In this document: positions 11,601 through 22,867 of the stretch, one piece after another
Numbering within the stretch: position 1 is the stretch's first letter
Layout: each line of letters starts with the position of its first letter
Assembly: GCA_949317995.1 (NCBI GenBank)
Contig: OX439041.1
Coordinates: 5,210,501 to 5,274,500, forward strand
Direction: 5' to 3'
DNA from: Acholoe squamosa
Taxonomy: Eukaryota; Annelida; Polychaeta; Phyllodocida; Polynoidae
DNA length: 64,000 nucleotides
Notes under the pieces: generated by a model
The model's database searches: none
Told to the model about the DNA's origin: nothing
The model's input: the letters and a program-made list of their open reading frames with translations, nothing else
Translations under genes and position numbers: made by a program

Positions 11601-12884
11601 AGATGCATGCACCCTACTTACCCTGTAGTGTCAGCACGATGCACACTGATAGATGCTCACATCCTACTTACCCTGTAGTGTCATCAGGATGCACACTGAT
11701 AGATGCTCACATCCTACTTACCCTGTAGTGTCAGCACGATGCACACTGATAGATGCTCATATCCTACTTACCCTGTAGTGTCAGCACGATGCACACTGAT
11801 AGATGCGTGCATCCTACTTACCCTGTAGTGTCAGCAGGATGCACACTGATAGATGCTAACATCCTACTTACCCTGTAGTGTCAGCACAATGCACACTGAT
11901 AGATGCTCATATCCTACTTACCCTGTAGTGTCAGCACGATGCACACTGATAGATGCACACATCCTACTTACCCTGTAGGGTCAGCACGATGCACACTGAT
12001 AGATGCACGAATCCTACTTACCCTGTAGTGTCAGCACGATTCACACTGATAGATGCTCACACCCTACTTACCCTGTAAGGTCAGCATGATGCACACTGAT
12101 AGATGCTCACACCCTACTTACCCTGTAGGGTCAGCACGATGCACACTGATAGATGCACGAATCCTACTTACCCTGTAGTGTCAGCACGATTCACACTGAT
12201 TGATGCATGCACCCTACTTACCCTGTAGTGTCAGCACGATTCACACTGATTGATGCATGCACCCTACTTACCCTGTAGTGTCAGCACGATGCACACTGAT
12301 AGATGCTCACATCCTACTTACCCTGTAGTGTCAGCAGGATGCACACTGATAGATGCTCATATCCTACTTACCCTGTAGTGTCAGCACGATGCACACTGAT
12401 AGATGCTCACACCCTACTTACCCTGTAAGGTCAGCAGGATGCACACCGATAGATGCTCACATCCTACTTACCCTGTAAGGTCAGCACGATGCACACTAAT
12501 AGATGCTCACATCCTACTTACCCTGTAGTGTCAGCACGATGCACACTGATATATGCACGCATCCTACTTACCCTGTAGGCATTGTTAAGTTTTTCTTTCC
12601 TTTCCTTCATCCCATCCCTTCTGTAGGTATATCCATGTAAGGTATTAAATGTTTATGTTGACATTTTAACAGTCATTTATATATTCTACAATGTAAAAGA
12701 ATACCTCTTATGCTGCCTGGCATATAAATAATTGGCTGTACAGATTCTTTTGGATTTCCTTTCCTTCAGGATCATGTGATCTGAACACTATAAATTCAAC
12801 TTTCAGGGTAAAGGGTTGCAGATGACGTACTGGCTGCTTGGGAAGGATGGATTCAACAAATCACTGCCAACCTTTGATGGATGA
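5697..12884 (+). CDS. Receptor-type guanylate cyclase, last seven exons
   Basis: The gene makes cGMP from GTP. Exons with GT..AG borders: 5697-5877 (end of kinase-homology domain, [16 protein letters not shown]), 6169-6309 (dimerisation coil, EKYANNLE), 6505-6697 and 7105-7294 (catalytic core), 7696-7779, 8070-8161 and 12807-12884 (TGA). Phases match across every junction. Catalytic features are all present: Asp in FSDIVGF, Glu and Asp in METIGD, Cys in YCLFGDTVN, and Asn/Arg in NMASRM. The combination of Glu and Cys specifies GTP rather than ATP. The extracellular, membrane and N-terminal kinase-like parts are not visible and must lie upstream, perhaps beyond retroelement A. The last intron (8162-12806) is almost entirely minisatellite. 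About 318 residues are recovered here. Which receptor subtype this is cannot be told from these exons. Confidence 0.92.
8231..12580. repeat. 50-bp minisatellite, 87 units, in the last guanylate cyclase intron
   Basis: The units stay in perfect 50-bp register from 8231 to 12580, with no net insertion or deletion over 4,350 bp. The unit opens TCAGCACGATGCACACTGAT and ends CTTACCCTGTAGTG. Most variation is confined to unit positions 26-30 (CTCAC, CGTGC, CATGC, CACGA and others). Longer duplications are visible inside the array. The plus strand carries a branch-point-like CACTGAT and a CCCTGTAG acceptor-like end in nearly every unit; the minus strand carries a GGTAAGTAGG donor-like site. Confidence 0.97.
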
Positions 12885-14587
12885 AGAGGGATATGTGACA
12901 TATAGTATCAACTGCCACTTAATCTATGGAATGAATTGCTATATCATGTTGATGAATTGCCTTTCTACAATGCACAACATATAGTAACATCAAACTCTTA
13001 AGGGATCCATTTCTTAAAAGGTCGACCATGCACTAATGAATCCTGCCCATTGGCCGCCATGAATGCAGCCCTGGTAAGTAACCTTTCACGGCTACATTTG
13101 TGGATCGTGCCGACAATATATGACAATCCGCATTAAGCAATGATAAAGTGCAGACGAGCAGACGAGCCAGCATGTCATTGAATCATTAAGGTTGAGCAAT
13201 GTGCATGATCAACTCCTGCATCAGCAGCCCTTAAACTCTATAAGAACAGATAAATAATGCAGTAGGCCTATATAATACATTTATATCATTATGATATAAT
13301 TATTATGAGGATATTAGCACATTGAAGATTATTATTAAATGATGCATGTTCACAACAAGCCCACTAAGCTCTGGCTATATATAATGTAGTGGCTCGTTTA
13401 AGGCCCTAAGCAATTTATCATTTTCAATGCATCTGTATCCTGGCCCTCACATATCAGACTAGGGCTCATTTGAGCACTGTTTTTTAGTACTTTTTTAGAC
13501 TGCTTTTAATACCCCTTTTCCCACAGTGAATATTCAGGACCGGCCCTTATCTAAGACCCCAGCGCTTCAACAAGCCATTTAATACCTTTGCCAATTAAGT
13601 GAAATGCATTTATATAAATTGTGTCAGGTGAGGCATACGTCTTGTTAAAAGTGTTTGCCTTTGTAATTTTACAAATTTAGGAAAGAGTTATTTGACCTTA
13701 CCTTCAGGACGAAAAGGATTGAAATAATATTGTATTTACATGTTTTGAATATTAAAGCATCCCAGAGAAATAAACTGTCTGTGTTATTTAATAATTTCTA
13801 AATGATCATTTTATAAACACTGTATCTTGATATGGAAGCCTACATTGAATACGCTCTAAGAAATAAGTGTTGCATTAACTAAGCATCTGTGTGAAACCTA
13901 AAAGTGAACAGCCATAACTTTAGTCAGTGAAGGAGTGTAGCTTCTAGAATGAAGCCCCAGATGTCAGTACAGTGGAGGTGCACTGTCACAGTGTGGTACA
14001 AAAATCCTCCATGAAGGAAATGGCTAATGCCTTATCATATAAATGGTTAATACACATAAAAAAATATCTTGCTAGAGGGATTCTTAGTATGGGGGACCCC
14101 TGCTTAATTTGGTGCTTTGCGAGATAAGGATTGATAACAACCAGTTACGTAATGCACCCTAGAGTGTCTGCACTGAATGAAGTGTATTTTATGATTGGTC
14201 TATAATGTATCCCACTAGCCCACTATAGACTAACACATAGACACATTTCAAGGTCACATTTCAAGGTCAGACTGGTTGAATATAGAGTAGTATAGTAGTA
14301 TGGGCAAAATTCAATCATTTACAGTCATATCATGTAAGTTGAGGAGAAAAACAACCATATATATTTAAGTTGAGGAAGGTTTATTATCTAAAACAAGACC
14401 TATTCTCTGAATAGATCATTTCTGTTTTACATTCATTATCAATATTCAACAATGAATATCGTTTACATTTTTGTGTCGTCACTCATATCATATATTCTTT
14501 TATTCTTCATTGAATGTGAACAGTGTCTGTCAAAAGAAATTCCGAATCTCAAAAATGTTGTTTCATGGGTGCAGGTCATTTCCCTCT
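12885..14587 (+). other. 3' UTR / convergent intergenic region
   Basis: This AT-rich sequence lies between the tail ends of the active cyclase gene and its inverted pseudogene. AATAAA at 13769-13774 is a plausible poly(A) signal for the upstream gene. A degenerate piece of the TTAACCCTTT..AGGGC repeat family seems present near 13000-13080. No coding sequence is recognised. Confidence 0.5.
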
Positions 14588-14714
14588 TCATCCATCAAAG
14601 GTTCGCAGTGGTTTGTTGAATCCATTCCTTTACAAGCAGCCAGTACGTCATCTGCATGCCTTTACCCTGAAAGTTAAATAACTAATCTTTAGAGAAATTG
14701 TATATGATTGATAA

Positions 14715-15276
14715 GGTGAGGCTCCACTACGCAATTTTTTTGGTACAGTCTCACCTAATTTTATCCTTATAGTGCCTAAGGTATAGGGTGTTGACATTCC
14801 TATATTGTGAACATGAGATTCAAAATTGTAAACATGAGATTTCCGGGGTTATTTTATGGGTGATCTCTCTCCTTGTGTGCCATATTTACCAACTAACCTG
14901 CACCTGCATAGACTCTGTGATTGGGTGGGAGTTCAATATATAAACATCAACACAGCAAAATATAAATAACAACACAGCAGTCACACAGATCGCAGGGTCT
15001 TGTACTGTAAAAATCAAACCTGTCTGATATTGAGTTGCAGAGAGTCATCAGTGTGAAAGTCTGCAGTATTTACATAAGGTCAACTTGATTTAGTAAACAA
15101 AAACATCATGTGCCTGAGATTGTACACAAAGCCTTCCCCACATAAACAGAAAGCTCTCTCAATCTTCTATTTACACCTTGAAATAATAACAAATACCACT
15201 CTATTATCTGTGTTTGAGTCTGCTTTTGTGAGAATAGCTCCGATTTTCAGCAAAAATCGCGTAGTGGAGCCTCACC
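14715..15276. mobile_element. MITE family 1, copy 1
   Basis: A 562-bp non-autonomous DNA element. It has inverted ends beginning GGTGAGGCTCCACTACGC and a body nearly identical to the copy at 31943-32520. A TA follows its right end; the left flank reads AA. A TA duplication would fit the Tc1/mariner style. No coding capacity is seen. Confidence 0.85.
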
Positions 15277-15869
15277 TATTAACTGGAGTACAATCACAGT
15301 TAATGGCGATGCCTTCATTATTACATCGGTCAATCGGTTTATATCACCAAAACTATTCACCATTTCATACAACATAATGCTTTGAATTCTTAACTATCTA
15401 AGGGCTGCTGATGCATTAATGTATCTATCAACTTTTATCAATTTTGTGATACTCCCGAAGTAGCAAATCCTGTACATGCAGCACAGAGCCCAGTGTGGAA
15501 ACCAATCCTCAGTTTTAGTGGTAGTCCAGGACAATGTCTGATTCTAAAACCCAGGGCAGCTCTTATCAGGTTGAGAGCCAGGTTGGCGATCTCACCCATA
15601 TGTTTGTCTCCATTACGATGTGGGAGACCACTGACAACCATGTATGAATCTCCTATGGTTTCCATCTGAGGGCACATGAGAGGGAATTTGTAGATGCTTT
15701 ACTGATTCAAAGAAACATCCAAAAAACCTGATAAATAATTTTAGGTGTTTTTCCTCATTAGTTCTATTCCTACATTGCATTGGGAAAGACGGTAGGTTTA
15801 GCAAGAAATCTTTTTGTTGAAATCTTAATGATAAAAATCTGTTCTTTTGGCAGAAACAATGGGACTATT

Positions 15870-16036
15870 TAACCCTTTTAGGGCCAGGCTGCTGGTGAGA
15901 AAGCGCATCACGCTCATTGGTCATTATGATGCCCCAATGAAGTGCTGGCGATCTCCTTTACTCACCAGCACTTTGTGTGTCAGCCCCTTAGGGTCGGCAT
16001 GATGCATGAATGTAGCCCTGGAGAGTTAATTGTCAG
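15870..16036. mobile_element. Fold-back MITE family 2 (TTAACCC..GGGC type)
   Basis: About 165 bp, starting near TTTAACCCTTTTAGGGCC and ending CCCTGGAGAGTTAA, with internal inverted CCAATGAAGTGCTGG / CCAGCACTTTG arms. Related copies occur at 52884-53040, 53640-53735 and 63505-63581. It lies within an intron of the cyclase pseudogene. Confidence 0.55.
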
Positions 16037-16058
16037 GGCAGCATTCATGTATCATGAG

Positions 16059-16237
16059 CTGTACAAGTTATTGAGAAGGTTAACTTACCTTATACTTCAT
16101 TTAGACTAATATTACCATCAAACATAATGTACAAGTCATTGAGAACAACGTCACTTACCTTACATACATCATGTAGACTAATGACACCATCAAACAGACT
16201 CTACAAGTCATTGAGAAGGTTAACAACGTCTACTTAC
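16059..16237 (-). repeat. Tandem copies of a cyclase exon 3' end with its splice donor
   Basis: Three partial copies (about 16059-16083, 16084-16151 and 16153-16231) of the last 60-75 bp of the exon 16238-16430, most with the adjoining GTAAG donor, lie directly downstream of that exon. They diverge from each other, so the amplification is not recent. Confidence 0.75.
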
Positions 16238-18071
16238 CTTATATACATCATGTAGACTGATAACGCCATCAAACAGACTGTACAAGTCATTGAGAAGGTT
16301 AACAATGTCTATTGGTGAGCTTTCCAGTGATAAAGCTATGAAGCCAATAATGTTTGAGAAGGAGATGATGACAGCTTCAAACAGCTCAGCATCCACCCTC
16401 CTGCTGTGTTTTAACTCATCTACTACCGACCTATTTTAGACAAATGTAGACACAGAAATGTGAAATGTTAAGTAACCAGTTTTAAACCCCTTTTTCTGTC
16501 AATTTGAAATGAATCTATAACTTGAATTTCATTGACAGTGATAAGATTGAATGGGAAATAGTGTGCTCTTATGTTGGTGAACTCATGTACACTCATTAGC
16601 TGATTCTGGTACCATGTAAATGAGGCAGTCATAAGGTCAGGAAGCCATAAAAAACGAACTTTAAAGATAGCATACACTCATTTTCTCATGAAGATGCATT
16701 GAAGATTCATATAGGTATAAATATTAATGTGTCATTTATAAAAATTCAGAGGAAATTACATGGACTTACGGAGGTAGCATGCTCTCCAGTAGTTTATCAG
16801 TTCTCTTCTTCTCCACGACAAGTTCTGATGTTCGCTAGTTAACAATATATTCCAGGTTATTGGCATACTTCTCTACTTTCTCAATCAGAGAGGCCATGAT
16901 TTCCACTTTCCTATAATGAATAAAAATGAGGTATATCATAAAATGTTCCACTGAATATCACCCTGCACTAAAAAGACACAAGTGCACATTCAAAGTCTAG
17001 CTGGCAATCCATAGCGCATGATCAATTTAAAAAACATTACTTTATTGGAACTTCCATAAAACCTCACAGGGTTTATAGACCCCTTAAGATCCTGGGTGCG
17101 GCTTATAGCACCAGTAGAAACTCAAATTGTGGTTTCTACCCCAGGTTTCACTACAGAGACTTGGTAAGGAATGAGCAGCATTTTACTGTTTAAGACCCCT
17201 CCTGCAGCATATAGCATTCTCCAAAAGTCAAGGTGAGACTTATATATGGGTGCTGTTTATATGCAAGGTATTGCGGTATAAATGGTAATCAAATTTCATG
17301 GCTTTATATAATTTGCAACTTACTGGCCCTTGTTGATACTTTTGATCATTTTAATGACACTGTCGATGGTTGGTCTAGCTGCAGGATTCTCTACCCAACA
17401 TTCCTGCACCAATTTCACTGCACCAGCAGGAGTATCGTCATCCAGTTGTGGTAGCTGTGAACGAAAAGGGGTTGAGCCTCCTCTGGAGATCTTTGAGATT
17501 ATTGCTGCAAATGAGATTAACTAATTAAACTTTCAATATGAAATCAAAATTGAGTTCCTTCATATCAGCCATGGTCAGTTCTACACGTGTCTTGTTCACT
17601 CTGAGTATAGCGACCATGTTACCCCTGTATGTGCCCACCTCTGTGAACATCTGACGCACACCGCGAACACTAGTCTCAGAACTCTCTGAACCAAGACTCC
17701 TGACTCCTGACTCATATTTGCCTGTAATTAAAGGCAATAAAATGATATTATATATAGTGTTAAGTATGTCACTAACGAAGTATGTCACTAACGAAGAATG
17801 CAGTCATCTGCAACAATCATCAGCAAATGTATCTATGTTTATGACTTGTAATTCTGATGAACATATTCCATGAAGGAAGCAAATCATCATAAGTACAACT
17901 ATTTCTTTAAAATTTTATAAAATCCAGGCTGATATTGTAAAGTTTTCTGAAAGTGTTACTTGAAAATTGTCAAAATGACCATTTGAATGTTTTGATTTCT
18001 GGTGATAATATGTGTGGTTTTTGCTATGTAATTACCACACTTCTGGCCCGTACCTTCCCAATCTTTGTTTC

Positions 18072-18134
18072 AGAGATTCGAACCCGGGTCTCTCGCTTGC
18101 AAGTCAAATGCTCTTCTGCTAAGCTACATCCCTT
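18072..18134 (-). repeat. tRNA-like sequence (degenerate), SINE-type
   Basis: On the minus strand, GGGATGTAGCTTAGCAGAAG resembles a tRNA 5' end with an A box, and GGTTCGAATC resembles a B box. The T stem is mismatched, so this is not a working tRNA gene. The flank at 18180-18210 (CCTTCCACCT..TCTGGATCG) is shared with the second tRNA-like site at 22159, so both belong to one dispersed repeat family. Confidence 0.55.
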
Positions 18135-18414
18135 GGCCTGACATGCCCTGTCACCAACATGGCCCCACTGACATTTCCACCTTCCACCTACCTCTGGATC
18201 GATATGGTATGCATAGGAGGAGTGACCACCAAGTGAACCGGCCTCAGGAAGCTCGGCCCACCCGAGGGGGAACGAACTCCTACACAGTTGTAAACACACT
18301 ATAATCATTTTTTTCTGAGTCAATTGGAATGGCTGTTTCCAATCTACTGTATATATTAAGAGAAATAAACTTATATGCTACAATACATATTTACACAAGA
18401 TGTAAAACACCTAC

Positions 18415-18565
18415 CGGTACACAGTTCATTCTGATTTTCTACAAGGGACAACTTTCCCCCCGATGGTTTATATCTTAATGAACAACTATCAACATAACCT
18501 AATACCTTTCCCTCTTCCTCGGCAGATATAATTGTCAGAACCTCCCTGTATTGCTTCCATCCTGG
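18415..18565 (-). other. Possible exon of unknown protein
   Basis: On the minus strand a CTTACAG acceptor precedes an open stretch beginning PGWKQYREVLTI, which ends at a CCG|GTAGGT donor. It lies upstream of the cyclase pseudogene in the same orientation and could be a relic of its extracellular region, but I do not recognise the domain. Between 18600 and 19391 I see only AT-rich DNA without genes. Confidence 0.35.
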
Positions 18566-19391
18566 CTGTAAGTCCAACAACCAGAAGTCAGGCTCGCGAT
18601 CTGCGTTGTTAAATTATCTGTAGCCGTCATATATCCAAATGGTTACATCCCCCCACCCATGCCATTAGGAAATAATGATTCTTTGGTACCTTCAGAAACA
18701 TCTCTATGTGAAATAAGGACCTGAAATATTATGAGGGCCCACTGACCCATGCATTTGACAATATTTTTATTTACATTACAGTGAATGCTGCTCATCTGCT
18801 TACAATACACACCTAGAGTTCTTGGATATCTCCAGAGAATTAGCTCATGTTCTAATCAATGGATTCTCAAAGTCCAAAAACCTATAGGTAGTGTAGGGGC
18901 CGGCATCATTGTATATATATTAGTGCGGATCACCCGAGAGATGTGCTTGTGTTTTTTTTTAAACGATTTAAACTTTTATTTAGCCTATAAATGTGTTACA
19001 TTTCATTATAGTTTCACAGTTTTTCCTGGATTGTATAAGAAGCCTTGTTGGATACTTTATAACCTTTAAACTGTTTTTTCAGATTGAATAATTTTAACAT
19101 CAGGAAAGACTAATTTCTATGAGGCTAACAAGTTAATGACTGACCATCATCCATTGGATGTTGTCGCGGCCAAGCCATAAAAAGTATATATACCATTCAT
19201 AAAATTCACAATCGGTTAAATAACAATATATTTATGAACAGCAGCATTATTCTCTACTTTAAACATTATATAATAACAAAGTTCCCTTCCCATATCATAT
19301 AATTATTAATAGATAATACATTCAGAGGATTTAGGATCGTGTATATACACTGTGGTTTACAAAATTGATTGATAATATAGAGATTCTTAAT

Positions 19392-20165
19392 TTATAACAA
19401 TTCTTTTTTACACTCCAGTTGAAATTTGTCCCTGTCTTTGATATTTCTTATTTCTATAGGTAATTTGTTCCAAGTTTGAGCACATTTGACTTCTGGTGAT
19501 GTTTCATATGCTTTACAGTTAATTTTTTGATATTTTAGTACTGGTGCAGCAGCTAACCGTGTTTCTCTTACCTTGGGCTCTATAAAATCGTCATTACATG
19601 ATCTCTTATGGGCCGCAATTTTAATATGATAGACTCTCCTAGATGTCAACATAGGTAGATTAGCCCTATTATGTACAATATGAGTTGGTGTTAATATGTG
19701 ATAATCAAAGCAAGTTTTCAGGCATTTACTTTGTATACGCTGTAGCTCCAACAAGTAGTCTGACTTAGCCTCATTGTACAATATATCACAATAATCTATT
19801 AAAGGTAGTATATGCATTTTATACATCCTTAGTCTTGCTTCATATGACATGTATTTACGAGTTTTATACAATATTAACGACTTGTATCTTACATTGTTAA
19901 TTACCGTGCGTAAGTACATATTAAATTTCAATTCAGGGTCTAGGGTAACACCTAGATATTTATAGGAAGATACATTCATAAGTACTTTAATTTAATGATA
20001 ATATTTGGTTTCCTCAGATTTTTCAGTTTTATTGAAGAGGCAAAGGTCATGATTTTAGTTTTGTTTTCGTTCATAGTTAGTTCATTACTTGTCGTCCAAG
20101 AATAAAAATCTTTTAAAGCATTTTCTAGTTCAGTTTTTAAATTTTCAATGTCCTTGCCAGATACA
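19392..20165 (-). mobile_element. LINE (non-LTR retrotransposon) 3' fragment
   Basis: The minus strand encodes the C-terminal part of a non-LTR reverse transcriptase: YKYLGVTLDP, then a domain with the usual ILPLIDYCDILY stretch and a Trp-rich end (QTWNKLPIEIR). The open part is 19392-19979. Upstream, 19980-20165 continues the same protein (WTTSNELTMNENKTKIMTF) in another frame, so there is a frameshift near 19980. The 5' end is lost at about 20165. RT catalytic motifs would lie further upstream and are missing, so this is a dead fragment. Confidence 0.85.
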
Positions 20166-21609
20166 TATGCCCGTGTTGCTTGTTCCTTCTATGCCAACCA
20201 GGTGTCGCTTCGCGATAGCCGTTTGGTACAAGAGGGGGCAGCATCACACCTCACATCCATCTCCTACTAAGGAGCCGGGCGATCAGCAGAAGGGGACTGG
20301 ACCCCGTCCAGTCCACACGCGTTACCAAGCCTTCCGAGTGAGCTGAACAATAAAGTCCATCCAAACTGATGAAAGATTGAGGGCTTTGCCCAACCCGAAC
20401 CTTTCGTGTTGTGTTAATACCTATAGCCAATAAGCGAGCCTAAGAGCCACCCATATCGACATACTGAAAGAACCACTACAGTAGCATGTAGCTGCCCCTG
20501 TACCAGTCTACAAGAGGGGGGTGAGGTATTTTAGAAAAAAAAAACTCTCTCACCAATAAGGCGTGCCATCCTCGCTAAAACCTACAGCGAGATCAACTGG
20601 GTGCACCCAGATGGAGTATCAAACATGCCTTAAATCTGGGCTATTATGTGATTTTTTTAATCCTAGTCAAGCAGAGACAACTTTGAGTCCTGTATCAGTG
20701 ACTTGTAGATAGAAGGTCATAGAAGTCCTCAAACCTCTGCCCCTTCGGGTCTGCCATGGTCACCCAGGGAATCAACAGCGACTGACTTATGGATACCATA
20801 TTCAACATAATTAGCGCACAGTGCGCTCAAAAATATCAGAAATGCTTCTCTAGTCGATATTAATATTGGTCTCTGTTGGCTTAAAAAAGAGTCGGATACT
20901 AACTTTGGTTCTATTGCTCTCAATAAGGTTGTGCAAACCTCTACCTTCACTTATGTCAGCTGGTCCAGAATCATCACCTCGGTTGCTGAATACACGGTGA
21001 AAGATAAATGTGATATGGACTGGGAGAAGGGGTCTTAGAACCCTCTGCACTAAGCCCCATTTTCGCAGATCGTGTTACGATAATTGAATCTTCCAGAGAT
21101 CCTTGTAAAACTGAACAGTGAACCAACATAAGTGTATACCAGTGGAAATAATGCCAGATCTCTGGCTACTTTTGGATGAGGATTTCATCGTTATCTAGAC
21201 AAATTTTCCTTTTATTACAGCACAGGTACCTGTTTATAATTAAGGTCAATGAGCCCCCCATTCTTGTATGTCCTCTTAACTGAGACTTGGATAAAACGCC
21301 CATGGTTTCAGTACGAGTTCATCAGCACCACTGGGTATAAACCGTAATATATGACAATAGGTGAGGCTCACCTATAGTCTGGGGACGTCATGCCCTTCTC
21401 ATGGGCGATTCGCAAAAGGTGAAAAAGAAAGAATTGTGATCATTATCATCATCATTGTCGTCGTCGTTGCCACAATCATCACAAGTAATCTTAGTGCCAG
21501 ACAAGAAGTTTTGCTTGTTTTGCAAAAATCAGTGGTGTAAAAACTTGTTACCCTTCCACAATGCAGTTAGGATGATTTATGATTCTATGAGAACTATTTT
21601 TAGCTGTGC
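20166..21609. other. Intergenic repeat-like DNA, no gene seen
   Basis: No open frame with recognisable protein content. At 21358-21374 there is TA-GGTGAGGCTCACC-TA, which looks like the two ends of MITE family 1 fused together and still flanked by TA. Confidence 0.4.
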
Positions 21610-21660
21610 AACAGAATATTGACAACTGATGAGTAACTCATCAGTTGTCAATATTCTGTT
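21610..21660. repeat. Perfect 51-bp palindrome
   Basis: Arms of 25 bp (21610-21634 and 21636-21660; AACAGAATATTGACAACTGA onward) are exact reverse complements around one A. The palindrome lies four bases before the MITE at 21664. Confidence 0.95.
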
Positions 21661-21663
21661 ACA

Positions 21664-22025
21664 GGAGGGTGTTGCTCCTATTGTAAAAAGAGCTGTGAGT
21701 ATGTGTCCTCTTCTCTAAACAAGTTATACACTGCTTCACCATTCAACTTGCATTCACCACATTAGTCTGAAAAGTCACCTGCCTTGTTCAGAATAGAGAG
21801 AGCTGCACTACCAGGTACCTACTCACGTCACACGCTATATAGTATATTATACTGACTGAATTCTCCCAACTAGGTACCTACTCAAATCCCCCTTTTTTAG
21901 CACCGTACTTGAATGACCACTTGTGAGCAACAAAAGGGACAAATTATAGCTACAGGAAAAGAAAGGACTGGAAATGAGGGCATTCTTAGCCAGCTCTTCA
22001 TTTGACTATAGGAGCAACACCCTCC
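21664..22025. mobile_element. MITE family 3, about 362 bp
   Basis: The left end GGAGGGTGTTGCTCCTAT (21664-21681) and right end ATAGGAGCAACACCCTCC (22008-22025) are exact reverse complements. Similarity extends imperfectly to about 30 bp. No coding capacity; non-autonomous. Confidence 0.8.
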
Positions 22026-22158
22026 AGAACAAAAATAGGCATTCAATTTTGCTGTGATCAAGACTAATGTGACTAAGATTCAGCGCTATCAATGCATGGA
22101 ATAATGCCGCTGTTGCTGTGATACTGTTGCTGGTGTAGAGGTCGGCGGAAAACGTCTT

Positions 22159-22229
22159 GGAGAAACCGGGAATCGAACCCGGGACCCTCCAACCTGCAGG
22201 CGGAAGCTCTACCGCTGAGCTACTTCCCC
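22159..22229 (-). repeat. tRNA-Cys-like sequence, probably SINE-derived
   Basis: On the minus strand a 71-nt sequence folds as a near-complete tRNA: acceptor stem GGGGAAG with TTTCTCC (wobbles), a D arm, a T arm CCGGG-TTCGATT-CCCGG, and a GCA anticodon in a CTGCAGG loop. The anticodon stem has one mismatched closing pair. The flank shared with the site at 18072 argues for a repeat rather than a functional gene. Confidence 0.5.
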
Positions 22230-22256
22230 GTCTGACATTCTCTACCTTCCACCTAA

Positions 22257-22800
22257 ATCTGGATCGGTATAATACACAAGGGGGGCAGCTTATACCAGCT
22301 GACCAGCCCCTGAGGGCTGGTGCAACCGGAACGGGGCAGATGGCCTACCACCATGGACTTACAGCCAGAGCTGGCCCCTACACTCCTCCCAACCAGCTTC
22401 AACCATGGCCAACCAGCACCAAGCATTCCTCCCAACCAGATCGATTGGGCTTTATCAAGCAGTGTGAGGCACTCCTGACTTCCCAGTTGACCTACCAGTA
22501 CACAGCACTGCCAGGGTCGAAGCGTATCTGTATTATACCGTTCCAGGCACCTACACCTGGATTGGTATGACACACATATAGGGGGGAGCTACCACCGGAT
22601 GCCAGCCCCTGGGGGCTGGGATCTCCAGAAACGGGGCTGCTGGCCTTACGGCAGAGCTGGCCCCTACACTCCTCCCTACCAGATTCAATATAGGGTTCAG
22701 TACCCTATAGGTACTAGATACCCGGGACTAGTACTGAGTCGCATACCGGCCACCTCTTTCCAAGTCTCCCCAGTACTAGCAAATTGAATCGTCATTCATG
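22257..22800. repeat. Tandem duplicate of a roughly 300-bp repeat
   Basis: The stretch from 22257 (TCTGGATCGGTAT, then GCCAGCCCCTGAGGGCTGG-like and GAGCTGGCCCCTACACTCC) is repeated from 22557. The unit starts with the same motif that flanks both tRNA-like sites. It ends against retroelement B. Confidence 0.55.
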
Positions 22801-22867
22801 TCATACCAGCCCAGGTACCGAGTCCTCGTAGTCCCCCCTCACACGGGTCAAGACCAACTCGGTTTCT

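Larger units (their letters stand above)
14588..17721 (-). pseudogene. Guanylate cyclase pseudogene, inverted copy
   Basis: Reading on the minus strand, the exons are: about 17545-17721 (start of kinase-homology domain, GTYRGNMVAILRVNK), 17324-17504 (its end), 16770-16910 (dimerisation), 16238-16430 and 15476-15665 (catalytic), and 14588-14666 (terminal). They align exon by exon with the gene at 5697-12884. Lesions: the central kinase-homology exons are missing, with only about 40 bp between the two flanking exons. TAG at 16835-16837 interrupts the dimerisation exon. The metal-binding Asp is Asn (FSNIIGF). The two exons matching 7696-7779 and 8070-8161 are absent, a MITE lying in their place. 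The terminal exon carries a one-base frameshift. The two genes are tail to tail, so an inverted duplication followed by decay is the simplest reading. Confidence 0.88.

Noticed and set aside
8231..12580. CRISPR-like array: conserved segments separated by short variable words
   Set aside because: Variable parts are only about five bases, units are contiguous 50-mers in an intron of an animal gene, and no cas gene exists. It is a minisatellite.
15108..15377. 89-codon + ORF
   Set aside because: Mostly inside MITE family 1; the other MITE copy does not keep it as a gene.
22159..22229. Functional tRNA-Cys gene
   Set aside because: A mismatched anticodon stem and a flank shared with another tRNA-like site favour a SINE-type repeat.
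22798..22867. Start of the element B integrase gene at 22798
   Set aside because: The frame is open there, but sequence left of 22868 does not look like element sequence and the CCACCA border lies inside the frame.
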